Origin: Flavobacteriales bacterium
GTDB lineage: Bacteria; Bacteroidota; Bacteroidia; Flavobacteriales_F; PHOS-HE28
Length of the DNA: 64,000 bases
Assembly (NCBI GenBank): GCA_016717305.1
Contig: JADKFY010000001.1
Coordinates: forward strand, 248,001-312,000
Direction of reading: 5' to 3'
The notes under the pieces are model-generated. The model saw only the letters and a list, made by a program, of their open reading frames with translations, searched no databases and was not told the origin of the DNA. Made by a program: the position numbers and the translations under genes. Shown piece by piece: positions 14,467 to 22,722 of this stretch. How positions within the stretch are numbered: the first letter of the stretch is position 1; every line of letters begins with the position of its first letter.

Positions 14467-16557
14467 CTATGGCTGGATCACCAAACGCTCTGAGAAGGTC
14501 TTGTCACCGGCGGTGATGTTGACCATGTACAGACCACCAGCAAGCTCACCGTTCAGTTCAACGGACTGGTTGATGAAGCCATCCTGAACAGTGATCGTGC
14601 GAGCTGCAACGCGCTTGCCGGTCATGTCGAAGATGTCCATGCTCACTGTATTCACATCAGCGGCCACCTCGTTCAAGGAGATGAACAATTGACCACCATT
14701 GTTCGGATTCGGATACATCGTGAGAGTGCTCTCCCCACGAAGTGAGGTCGTCGTACCTGTGATGTTCGCACATGGGGCGATGGTCAACGTGCACACTTCT
14801 CCCCAAGGTTGGAATGGGGTTGCAGGTGTCGATCCATCAATGCACCAAGTGGCTCCACCGTCTTTGCTCACACGAACATCAACCGTGTACTCGGTACCGC
14901 ACTGCAGCGCATCCGCACCGGTCCAGTTGAGTTGTAGCACGTAGTTGTTGCTTGTACGGATCGTCTCGAAACCTTCGGCCATGTTACGGAAACGGAACTG
15001 GAATCGTAGTTGAGCAACAGAAACCGCAGGAATGAATTGCGGAGGCGTAGCCCAAATGTAATTGCCATTACCGTAGTTACGAGTAACATTACATGACGAC
15101 CTGCTGTCCCCTGGGAGATCCAGCAATTTGATCAGCGGACAAGCTGCCCGAAGTGGGTCGATCACCATGGTGCAAGCTGGTCCGAAAACTCCACTGAGCC
15201 CGTTCACACGACCCCGTACACGTACGTTGATCAACGTGTTCTGCGGGATAAGAGGGGTAAGGGCACTGTTGTACCAACCATTGATCTTCATGTGGCAGGC
15301 ACGGTTGGCGTTCGCTGGCGACTTGCCATCGCTCACGTTGTGTGAACGGAACTTGCGATAACTGTAGGTGCCGTTCGCATCGAACATCCAGAACTCGTAA
15401 CCGCTGTTCGCATCCTGTACGTTGTTCGCGCCTCCATTGATCCATTCGTTCGCTACGGATGGTTCAGGCTGGCAAACCAAGTACTTGTAGTTCACCCAAT
15501 CGAGCTTGTCGCAGGCGGTGCCTATCAGGCTTGTTCCTCCGATCGGCAAACAGAAACCTTGCAGACCTTGGATGGAGCTTTCCGCACCCGTGCTGAAGTT
15601 GCCACGGTTGTCGATGATACGCTCACCGGAAGCCGTTTCACGAAGCACATAGCCACCGTTGGCGATACCGTCACCGGCGCTGTCAAGAACGCGCAGTGCA
15701 TAGCAACCAACAGGCAAGCAGCAGCTTTCAGTAATGGTGCTGCTTGATGGAAGCGCTGCGCCATTACACAAGGGGGCACCGCCTCCTTCAGGAACGATCT
15801 CCCAGCTGGTCTCGGAAGAGTTCGCATCCGTTGTGATCTCCAAGGAGACACACTCGGTGTTCGGACCTACCGGGGTTCCTGCACATGTGCAATTGGTACC
15901 GAAGATGTCGTTGATCGTGTTCGTGTTATTGTCGTCGCAAGGGGTACCTGGTAGGGCAAGACCTCCGATGACACCGTTGCAATCGATCACTTGACCTTCG
16001 CACTGACAGTTCGCGCTCCAGGTATCGCTACCCGTGTTGGCGTTCAGGTCATCGCAAGGGGTACCGGGCAGGGCCGTACCACCGATCACCCCAAGGCAAT
16101 CGGTCGAGGAGGGCTGACCCACGCAGACGCAGTTGGCATCCAGTTGGTCGTTGATGGTGCCGCTGTTTCCGTCATCGCAAGCCGTACCGGGGATGTTCAC
16201 GGTCAGCACCAAGGTCTCCGTTGCGCAACCCACCACGTTGGTGTAGGTGCCGCTCTGGGTGTAGGTGGTTCCGTTCACTGCCCAGGTGTAGCTGGAGCAG
16301 GCGGTTTCCGTGGTGGTGTTGTTCGTGCTCGGCGTGATCGTCAGCACCAGGGTCTCCGTGCTGCAACCGGTCACGCTCGTGTAGGTGCCGCTCTGGGTGT
16401 AGGTGGTCCCATTCACGCTCCAGGTGTAGCTGTCGCAGGCGCTCTCCGTGGTGGTGTTGTTACCGCTCTGCGGATGTAGGGGTCTCGTGCGCAACCAAGT
16501 TGGTGTGGTGCGTTGGGTGTAGGTGGTCCCGTTCACGCTGGGTGTGCTCTCGCTCAC
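14467..16557 (-). CDS. T9SS repeat protein, C-terminal part of a frame-broken gene
   Basis: The downstream part of one gene with the feature ending at 18610. From about 16480 onward the frame is clean. It has three intact 46-residue CDSYTWxVNGTTYTQSGTYT repeats, then three Cys-rich modules of the form CDDxNxxTxxDxxxxxCxC separated by DCxGVIGGxALPGTPCDD. A region with Tyr/Cys-rich strands (SWEIVPEGGGAPLC, GCYALRVLDSAGDG) and a type A T9SS sorting domain (LTMYPNPNNGGQ to the terminal ERLVIQP) complete it. The first residues of this ORF are out-of-frame repeat sequence. Product: a surface protein exported by T9SS. The break is probably a consensus error rather than natural decay, because both sides are intact. 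Confidence 0.75.
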   Translation of the reverse strand: MSESTPSVNGTTYTQRTTPTWLRTRPLHPQSGNNTTTESACDSYTWSVNGTTYTQSGTYTSVTGCSTETLVLTITPSTNNTTTETACSSYTWAVNGTTYTQSGTYTNVVGCATETLVLTVNIPGTACDDGNSGTINDQLDANCVCVGQPSSTDCLGVIGGTALPGTPCDDLNANTGSDTWSANCQCEGQVIDCNGVIGGLALPGTPCDDNNTNTINDIFGTNCTCAGTPVGPNTECVSLEITTDANSSETSWEIVPEGGGAPLCNGAALPSSSTITESCCLPVGCYALRVLDSAGDGIANGGYVLRETASGERIIDNRGNFSTGAESSIQGLQGFCLPIGGTSLIGTACDKLDWVNYKYLVCQPEPSVANEWINGGANNVQDANSGYEFWMFDANGTYSYRKFRSHNVSDGKSPANANRACHMKINGWYNSALTPLIPQNTLINVRVRGRVNGLSGVFGPACTMVIDPLRAACPLIKLLDLPGDSRSSCNVTRNYGNGNYIWATPPQFIPAVSVAQLRFQFRFRNMAEGFETIRTSNNYVLQLNWTGADALQCGTEYTVDVRVSKDGGATWCIDGSTPATPFQPWGEVCTLTIAPCANITGTTTSLRGESTLTMYPNPNNGGQLFISLNEVAADVNTVSMDIFDMTGKRVAARTITVQDGFINQSVELNGELAGGLYMVNITAGDKTFSERLVIQP

Positions 16558-17515
16558 CGTGGTGGTGTTGTGTGCTGGCGTGACGTAGCGGGTCCGTGCT
16601 GCAACCGGTCACGCTCGTGTAGGTGCCGCTCGTGGTATAGGTGGTCCCATTCACGCTCCAGGTGTAGCTGTCGCAGGCGCTCTCCGTGGTGGTGTTGTTA
16701 CCGCTCTGCAGGATCGTCAGCACTAGGGTCTCCGTAGCGCAACCCACCACGTTGGTGTAGGTGCCGCTCTGGGTGTAGGTGGTTCCGTTCACGCTCCAGG
16801 TGTAGCTGTCGCACTCGCTCACCGTGGTGGTGTTGTTCGTGCTCGGGGTGATCGTCAGCACCAGGGTCTCCGTAGCGCAACCCACCACATTGGTGTAGGT
16901 GCCGCTTTGGGTGTAGGTGGTCCCGTTCTCGCTCCAGGTGTAGCTGTCGCAGGCGCTCTCCGTGGTGGTGTTATTCGTGCTCGGGGTGAGGGCACCGGGG
17001 TCTCCGTGCGGGTCCGCCGTGTGGTGCCGCCGGGGTGTGGTGGTCCATTCACGCTCGGGGGCTATCGCAGGCGCTCTCCGTGGTGGTGTTGTTACCGCTC
17101 GGATCGTCAGCACCAGGGTCTCCGTAGCGCAACCCACCACGTTGGTGTAGGTGCCGCTCTGGGTGTAGGTGGTTCCGTTCACGCCCAGGTGTAGCTGTCG
17201 CACTCGCTCACCGTGGTGGTGTTGTTCGTGCTCAGGGATCGTCAGTACCAAGGTCTCCGTAGCGCAACCCACCACATTGGTGTAGGTGCCGCTCTGGGTG
17301 TAGGTCGTTCCGTTCTCGGCCCAGGTGTAGCTGTCGCACTCGCTCACCGTGGTGGTGTTGTTCGTGCTCGGCGTGATCGTCAGTACCAGGGTCTGCGTAG
17401 CGCAACCGCTCACACTCGTGTAGGTACCGCTCTGTGTGTAAGTCGTTCCGTTCACCGCCCAGGTGTAACTGTCGCACTCGCTCACCGTGGTGGTATTGTT
17501 GGTGGTGGGGTTCAC
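16190..17515 (-). repeat. Tandem 138-bp (46-residue) repeats, partly degraded
   Basis: About ten copies of a unit encoding the pattern CDSYTWxxNGTTYTQSGTYTxxxGCATETLVLTI with a Thr/Asn-rich linker. Units at 16200-16460, 16640-16980 and 17250-17515 are intact or nearly so. Units near 16480-16640, 16990-17100 and 17180-17240 have many small deletions. Similar Tyr-Thr-Trp repeats occur in many Flavobacteriia surface proteins. Confidence 0.8.
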
Positions 17516-18610
17516 CACCACGTTCACTGTAGCCGAGGCATCGGGAGCGCAACCGTTGGAAGCCGTTACCGTGTAAGTTCCGGTAGCGGCGATCGTAGCA
17601 GCGGCGATGCTTGGGTTCTGCTGTGTGGAGCTGAACGAGTTCGGACCGGCCCAGCTGTAGTTGATCGTGGCGTCACCGGTGGCCGAAGCGCTCAGATTCA
17701 ACGCTGCACCAGCACAGATGGGACCATTGCTGGTCGGCGTGCCCAGTACGGGAGGGTTGCATGCTGCCGAAGGGTAGGTCAGGAAGGGGGATACCACCTC
17801 CGTCTGGATCGGGTTGGCCCACACGTAGAATTCGTTCTCACCGATCGGACTTTGGATCACTACGTTGATGTGGAAGGAGAACACACCGTCCGTGGTGAAT
17901 TGACCGATCAATACACGGTTGGTGGTGGTAGGGTCAACACCCGTATTGGCTGGAAGAGTGGCATAGGAGTCACCGGTGTTCCCCCCGATCACAAAGCTGC
18001 TAGCGCTTCCTGTAAGGGCCGTGAAATCTATTATGCCGGATAGGTTGGTCGTCAGCGCAGGCACCGTTCCGGGTATGCTGCCGTCGTTTCCTGTAAAGCC
18101 AGGGAACACGCCGCAGGAGGTCAGGTCGCCATTGGTGTCCGCTGCGCGGAGCAAACCCACCTGCGCAAGGCCTGAGCCGAGCGCACCGCAGGGAGAAGTA
18201 CCACCAACAATTCCTGTGCTTCCGATGGTGATGTAGGTATCGAAGAGCGTTCCGGTCGATGCACGACGGGTCTGAGCGGGGAACTCCGATCCGAAGTTGT
18301 CGTCGTTCCAGAACGTTGTGGTGGTCGAGAAATCCAATGCGTGGACCCCGTTACCGTCGTCAGGTACACTGCCCCCGACCGTCAGTAGTCGATAGTTAGG
18401 TGCCATGTCCACATAGACACGGTACACCTTGGACCCGGGAGCAAGGGAGAATGAACTGTTGCCGAGATCGTTATTGATGTAGTCAGCGTCGGCCTGCGTG
18501 ACCGTGTGGAACTCTTCCACGACAATGCCCTCAAGGCCTTGGGCACCGGCGGTGAGGCCGCCAAGCGCCAAAGTACAGCCGAGGATGAATTTATTGATGT
18601 TTGTTCTCAT
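16460..18610 (-). CDS. Secreted paralog-family protein, N-terminal part of a frame-broken repeat gene
   Basis: The start of the gene whose end is the preceding feature. It has a signal peptide (to TAGAQ), then an about 280-residue N-terminal domain (GLEGIVVEEFHTVTQ, SKVYRVYVDMAPNYRLLTVGG, NRVLIGQFTTDGVFSFHIN). Three other proteins in this locus share that domain. An Ig-like domain with GTYTVTASNGC and an array of 46-residue repeats follow. Within the array the frame shifts and returns several times (for example LTIPEHEQHHHGERVRQ is repeat sequence read out of frame), and the last 30 residues are out of frame. The natural protein was probably one chain of about 1,380 residues with the next-door C-terminal part. 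Confidence 0.75.
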   Translation of the reverse strand: MRTNINKFILGCTLALGGLTAGAQGLEGIVVEEFHTVTQADADYINNDLGNSSFSLAPGSKVYRVYVDMAPNYRLLTVGGSVPDDGNGVHALDFSTTTTFWNDDNFGSEFPAQTRRASTGTLFDTYITIGSTGIVGGTSPCGALGSGLAQVGLLRAADTNGDLTSCGVFPGFTGNDGSIPGTVPALTTNLSGIIDFTALTGSASSFVIGGNTGDSYATLPANTGVDPTTTNRVLIGQFTTDGVFSFHINVVIQSPIGENEFYVWANPIQTEVVSPFLTYPSAACNPPVLGTPTSNGPICAGAALNLSASATGDATINYSWAGPNSFSSTQQNPSIAAATIAATGTYTVTASNGCAPDASATVNVVVNPTTNNTTTVSECDSYTWAVNGTTYTQSGTYTSVSGCATQTLVLTITPSTNNTTTVSECDSYTWAENGTTYTQSGTYTNVVGCATETLVLTIPEHEQHHHGERVRQLHLGVNGTTYTQSGTYTNVVGCATETLVLTIRAVTTPPRRAPAIAPEREWTTTPRRHHTADPHGDPGALTPSTNNTTTESACDSYTWSENGTTYTQSGTYTNVVGCATETLVLTITPSTNNTTTVSECDSYTWSVNGTTYTQSGTYTNVVGCATETLVLTILQSGNNTTTESACDSYTWSVNGTTYTTSGTYTSVTGCSTDPLRHASTQHHHGEREHTQRERDHLHPTHHTNLVAHETPTSAER

Positions 18611-18675
18611 GTGTTTGGTTGTTGTTGCATGCCACGGAGGTGATCACTGATCACCCAAGCACCATGCTTTTTGGT

Positions 18676-20235
18676 TTAGAAGCAGTTACCTCCGAAGGCA
18701 CCTACGAACAAGGAGAAGTCAGCAGCGTTGATGATGCCGTCGCGGTTCAGGTCGCCAGGGCAACCAGCAGCAGCGCTCACATCGGTTCCGAGCTGTGCAG
18801 CCAAGGTCCAACCAGTGGTCCAAGGCTCTGCACCAGGTTGGAAAGCACCGCGGTACTTTGCACCGGTGAAGAAGCCATCAACAGGTGGGGACATTGTGGT
18901 AGTAGCAGTACCGGCTGCAGGAACAGGGTTCACTCGGTCGGTCAGCGTGTTGTTCACCAAGCTCATGGCGTAGGTGTTGTCGATGAGTCCTGATGCAATG
19001 GCGATGTTGCCGTCGGTAGTGGTGAACTGTGTGTAGTCCGCACCCGAAGTGGTATTCACCCCGTTGATGCGTAGTGGGTTGGTGCAAGCTTGGAATGTGC
19101 AGTTCTTCACTTGGAACTGACCACCCTGCCAGAAGCCGGTCACGTTGGAAGCGAGGTTCAACCCGGAACGGAATCCAGCGAAGACGCTGTTCACGATCGT
19201 TCCTTGGGTACGCTCTTTTGCTTCAATGGCTTCATCAACAGGAGTGATGGATCCGGTGCGGGAGATGATCGTGGCATTGTAGATCACGCCAGTGGACCGA
19301 AGGCCGTTGTTGGTGGCAGCATCATCACTGTCCAACTCGAATCCATTGTCACCTTGGTTCAAGGCGCCACCGGTGTTGTCCGGACCTTGCAGTCCATAAA
19401 CGAATTGCAGCTTGCCGCTGTAGCCCTGGTCCCAATCGATGTAGTCATCATCGCAATGCATGGCGACCAAGTGGCTTGCGTTCACTGTTCCACCGAAGAA
19501 CTCGAAGGCGTCATCCAGGTTCGAGGTCACTTCTACGTATTCGATCGTGGTGCCTCGGCCAACAGAACCCAAGGTAAGGCCATTGATCTCGTTGTTCGTG
19601 CCCAGCAATTCACCACCGTGGCGCAGGCTTACGTAACGAAGTATACCAGAGTTGTCGTCATTGTCCTCGCTTCCGATCGGTGCACCATAGAAGTGGCGGC
19701 TATCACCACCAACAAGGCCCTCGATCAAGCCAACACCATCCGTGCCCGTAACCGATACTGATGCATCTGCGTTGCGAACGTTGTTGTAGGCACGACCGAG
19801 AATGATCAGACCGCCCCACTTACCGCGGTTGGTCACGGAGTAGGAACCATCCAGTGGGTCAGCGCTGGAGGTCATGATGATCGGGCAGCTCTCGGAACCG
19901 TTGGCCCAGATCTGGCCACCACGCGTAACGATAAGTGCATGGGCATTGGCACCGGAGTTGTCATTGCACTTGATCACTGTGCCTGGCTCAACAAATAGGT
20001 CCTTTCCGTCCGGTACATAGATCTTGCTACTAAGAATGTACAGGTTGTTACAAGTCAACGTTGTTGCGTTGGCTGTCAGGTTACCACTTCCATCTGCAAG
20101 GGTGGAGAGGTTCACCGTCGTGCGGGATGATACATTCGGACAACCGCAAGCCGACCCGATACTCTGGGCCGTTCCGCTTACAGCTGTCGCAGAGACCAAG
20201 GTCGCTGCTAGTGCTAGTTTCGTCAGGTTCTTCAT
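18676..20235 (-). CDS. Secreted beta-helix protein with dockerin-like C-terminus
   Basis: A 519-residue secreted protein. A signal peptide (to SGTAQ) is followed by a long right-handed beta-helix-like region. That region has recurring strands such as LFVEPGTVIKC, GGQIWANGSESCPIIMTSS, GKWGGLIILGRA, LRYVSLRHGGELL, TIEYVEVTSNLDDAFEFFGG and QFQVKNCTFQAC. The tail, GDLNRDGIINAADFSLFVG, is one EF-hand-like half of a dockerin, and there is no T9SS sorting domain. The GKWGGLIILG and DDAFEFFGG patterns recur in many Bacteroidota proteins of unknown function. It lies between members of the paralog family on the same strand, 65 bases before the next gene, so co-expression is likely. Confidence 0.78.
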   Translation of the reverse strand: MKNLTKLALAATLVSATAVSGTAQSIGSACGCPNVSSRTTVNLSTLADGSGNLTANATTLTCNNLYILSSKIYVPDGKDLFVEPGTVIKCNDNSGANAHALIVTRGGQIWANGSESCPIIMTSSADPLDGSYSVTNRGKWGGLIILGRAYNNVRNADASVSVTGTDGVGLIEGLVGGDSRHFYGAPIGSEDNDDNSGILRYVSLRHGGELLGTNNEINGLTLGSVGRGTTIEYVEVTSNLDDAFEFFGGTVNASHLVAMHCDDDYIDWDQGYSGKLQFVYGLQGPDNTGGALNQGDNGFELDSDDAATNNGLRSTGVIYNATIISRTGSITPVDEAIEAKERTQGTIVNSVFAGFRSGLNLASNVTGFWQGGQFQVKNCTFQACTNPLRINGVNTTSGADYTQFTTTDGNIAIASGLIDNTYAMSLVNNTLTDRVNPVPAAGTATTTMSPPVDGFFTGAKYRGAFQPGAEPWTTGWTLAAQLGTDVSAAAGCPGDLNRDGIINAADFSLFVGAFGGNCF

Positions 20236-20503
20236 CTTTCTGAACAGTTAGGGATTTGGGATCACCACTTGGTTTATGTGGCGCCACAAAAGTCCCGGAG
20301 CGGTGTGGTCTTGCCATTACTGATAGACTATCCTTGCGTCAATCTTTTCCGTGCTCTGTCTTAAGGACTCGGACCGGATCCTCATTTCGCTTAACGAAGG
20401 ATTCATTAAGCCAAGCGAAGGATCTAACATGGAAGCTTCCGACAGGTAGGGGCGCCCTTGCCGACCTCGGGTCGTTGCGGACAAAGACGAACAATACCTT
20501 CGA
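20236..20503. other. Intergenic region
   Basis: Noncoding gap between the beta-helix gene and the short paralog gene. No T9SS sorting domain is found here in any frame, so the short paralog is not simply frameshifted. I see no clear promoter or hairpin. Confidence 0.5.
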
Positions 20504-21214
20504 TCAGGGTTGGATCCTTCTGAGACCCGTACACAAGAACGGTGCAAGGATCTCACCTTCACGAGCGTTCTTGGCAACATACTTCTCTATGCTCCCATCC
20601 GGTGCCGAGAGTTGCATGTTCAATTCATAGCTAAGGTCACCACAAGTTCGCAACTGTGCGATCAATACTGCGTTGTGCGTTGTCGCACCTTTGATGCCTC
20701 CAAGCACCGCCCACCCCCCATTGTTGGTTTCAATGATCCGACCGGTGATCTCCCCTAAATACCCTGGCCGAAGATTGAATTCGATCACATCACGGACCGT
20801 AGTTGCTGTCATCATTCCATCCGAACCGTTCGGAGCATCCACACCTCCATCCGTATCCATCGAACATGGCACGCCCCAGTGGGCATTTCCGATCATGCCC
20901 AATGTGAGCCAAGAATCTTTGTGGATGAACTTCGTCACAAGGGCACTATCCTTCAGGTCGTCCCCGTAGAAAAGACTTGGCAGTGTGTTCAAGAAGTTTG
21001 CTGTACTCGCGATGCGAAGATCGTGTGTGGCATCCCCATACACAAGTTGAAGCTGATACCCTTCGGCCAAGTCCGCGAATAGCCGATACGTGACGGTATC
21101 TGCACCTTCTGGGACTTTGTCAACGTGATATCGTTCAACGATCACACCTTCCACGCCCTGGCCCAGTGCACTTCCCGAGAGGAGAAGTGCGAATGGAACA
21201 ATGTGCCAATTCAT
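20504..21214 (-). CDS. Short member of the secreted paralog family, no sorting domain
   Basis: A 236-residue protein with a signal peptide (to SALGQ) followed only by the shared family domain: GVEGVIVERYHVDKV, VTYRLFADLAEGYQLQLVYGD, KDSWLTLGMIGNAHWGVP and NAVLIAQLRTCGDLSYELN. Its relatives in this locus have about 100-200 more residues with Cys-rich modules and a T9SS sorting domain. This one ends at FLCTGLRRIQP, so it should be released or handled differently, unless it is a truncated gene. It begins six bases after the stop of the next longer paralog, so the two are in one operon. Function unknown. Confidence 0.72.
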   Translation of the reverse strand: MNWHIVPFALLLSGSALGQGVEGVIVERYHVDKVPEGADTVTYRLFADLAEGYQLQLVYGDATHDLRIASTANFLNTLPSLFYGDDLKDSALVTKFIHKDSWLTLGMIGNAHWGVPCSMDTDGGVDAPNGSDGMMTATTVRDVIEFNLRPGYLGEITGRIIETNNGGWAVLGGIKGATTHNAVLIAQLRTCGDLSYELNMQLSAPDGSIEKYVAKNAREGEILAPFLCTGLRRIQP

Positions 21215-21220
21215 GGTGGA

Positions 21221-22615
21221 TCAGTATTTAGTGACCCGTTCGGTATGGCGCAATGAACCAGAGACGACTTCAATGAAGTAGATGCCGGAAGCTTGGCCCG
21301 TTAGTTCAACGGATCCGGACCAACCATTTGCAACGCGACCAGGCACAACGTTATCCAATTCTTGGCCGAGCGCATTACGCAGCGTAACTGAAACCGCAGC
21401 CTCCAAATTCCCTTCGATCAACACATGGACCGAGCTGGATGTCGGATTCGGGAAAATGCTAACCTGAGCTGCCAGTCCATTACGGTCGTCTATACCCACA
21501 GTACCATCACATACGCAACCGGTCTGCCACGTATCATCAATGGTCAGCGGATCGCTGTCGTCACAGGGCGTTCCTGGTAGCGCGGTTCCACCTGCTACAC
21601 CTTCACAATCTTCACCTAGGCATTCGCACCCGCTGCTGAACGTATCATTGCTCGTGTCTTCATTGCCGTCATCGCAAGCACTGCCCGGCGTAGCTGGTCC
21701 ATTGGGAACACCAAGGCAATCGACAATGCTGGACGAAGAGTTGAAGCAGAGCGTAGGGTGCGTGAATTTATTGTCGCCGCTTATTGCTTTGCCGGCCGTG
21801 TCGGTTGGAAGTAATTGCGCGTAGTACTCCAAGAATTCATGGCAATTCGGATCATCACAAACAAGATCTGCTGGAATGCGAAGCCACAGATTCAGGCAGA
21901 ATTCAAAGGTCCCTTCCGTGGTGAATTGGCCGATCAGGACTTTGTTCTCAGGTGTTGGTCCGGCGAGACCTCCGAGAACCGCGTATGCGAAATTGTCCGA
22001 GCTGTATGAGCTGGTTCCCGAAGTCAGGATCGTCGGTAATTCGCCAACTGAAACCACTTGTGGTGGAATTCCTTCAAGTAGTCCGTCCTCCTCTGTCAGC
22101 GGTATCCCGGTACCTCCAGCCGTATTCACCAAGAGCCCGCCAGGAACCGCGTTGCTGCCTCCGTCATTGTTCGATCCACCGACGATGGATCCATCGGCAT
22201 CCTCGATCTTCAACACTCCCCAATGGGTGTCGGAAGCTGCGCCGATGGTGATCCAGGAGTCCAGTGCAACCGTGTTGTTGTCCAGATAGCTGGCATTGAT
22301 GTCGCGACCGAAGTCTTCGCCACGGTCATCGTTGTTGAAGAAAGTTGTCCCTGTTGCGAATGTGATCGGATGATCCGTGTAACCACCCACCGTGAGCAGC
22401 TCATATCCCGGAAGCATGTCCACGAAGATCCGGTAGGTAATGGCCCCTTCCATCAAGCCGATGCTGCCATCCTCATCGGCCGCATCGTTCGTATCCGCTT
22501 GGTAGTACCGCTCAACGATAAGGCCCTCCAAACCGGATCCATCGGGTGGTGTGTATTGCGCGAGCGCGCTTGAAATCGTCAGGAGTGACGTGGAAAGGAT
22601 GGAGGTGATACGCAT
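21221..22615 (-). CDS. Secreted paralog-family protein with T9SS sorting domain
   Basis: A 464-residue protein. It has a signal peptide (to SSALAQ), the shared N-terminal domain (LEGLIVERYYQADTND, ITYRIFVDMLPGYELLTVGG, VALDSWITIGAASDTHWG, DGSIVGGSNNDGGS, NKVLIGQFTTEGTFEF), two Cys-rich modules of the form CDDxNxxTxxDxxxxxCxC, and a type A T9SS sorting domain (VSIFPNPTSSS to the terminal TERVTKY). The computed ORF begins at a TTG; the ATG six bases later is more likely. A TAGTTTTG promoter element lies 20 bases upstream. Function unknown; secretion to the cell surface is well supported. Confidence 0.78.
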   Translation of the reverse strand: MRITSILSTSLLTISSALAQYTPPDGSGLEGLIVERYYQADTNDAADEDGSIGLMEGAITYRIFVDMLPGYELLTVGGYTDHPITFATGTTFFNNDDRGEDFGRDINASYLDNNTVALDSWITIGAASDTHWGVLKIEDADGSIVGGSNNDGGSNAVPGGLLVNTAGGTGIPLTEEDGLLEGIPPQVVSVGELPTILTSGTSSYSSDNFAYAVLGGLAGPTPENKVLIGQFTTEGTFEFCLNLWLRIPADLVCDDPNCHEFLEYYAQLLPTDTAGKAISGDNKFTHPTLCFNSSSSIVDCLGVPNGPATPGSACDDGNEDTSNDTFSSGCECLGEDCEGVAGGTALPGTPCDDSDPLTIDDTWQTGCVCDGTVGIDDRNGLAAQVSIFPNPTSSSVHVLIEGNLEAAVSVTLRNALGQELDNVVPGRVANGWSGSVELTGQASGIYFIEVVSGSLRHTERVTKY

Positions 22616-22634
22616 GACCAAATGTTTGAGCGGG

Positions 22635-22642
22635 CAAAACTA
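22635..22642 (-). promoter_or_regulatory. Candidate -7 promoter element
   Basis: Minus-strand TAGTTTTG matches TAnnTTTG exactly and lies in the 107-base gap before the 464-residue paralog gene. No clear -33 element is seen at the usual distance. Confidence 0.42.
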
Positions 22643-22722
22643 TTCGTGCCCCACCGGTAGGATGGAACGTCTACATTAAGTGATCATGATATCTAAGACC
22701 CTAGTGGTCCAAGATCAGCTCA

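Noticed and set aside
20317..20580. 87-codon ORF as the missing sorting domain of the short paralog
   Set aside because: The translation is Ser/Arg-rich and has none of the T9SS sorting-domain pattern; other frames were also checked.
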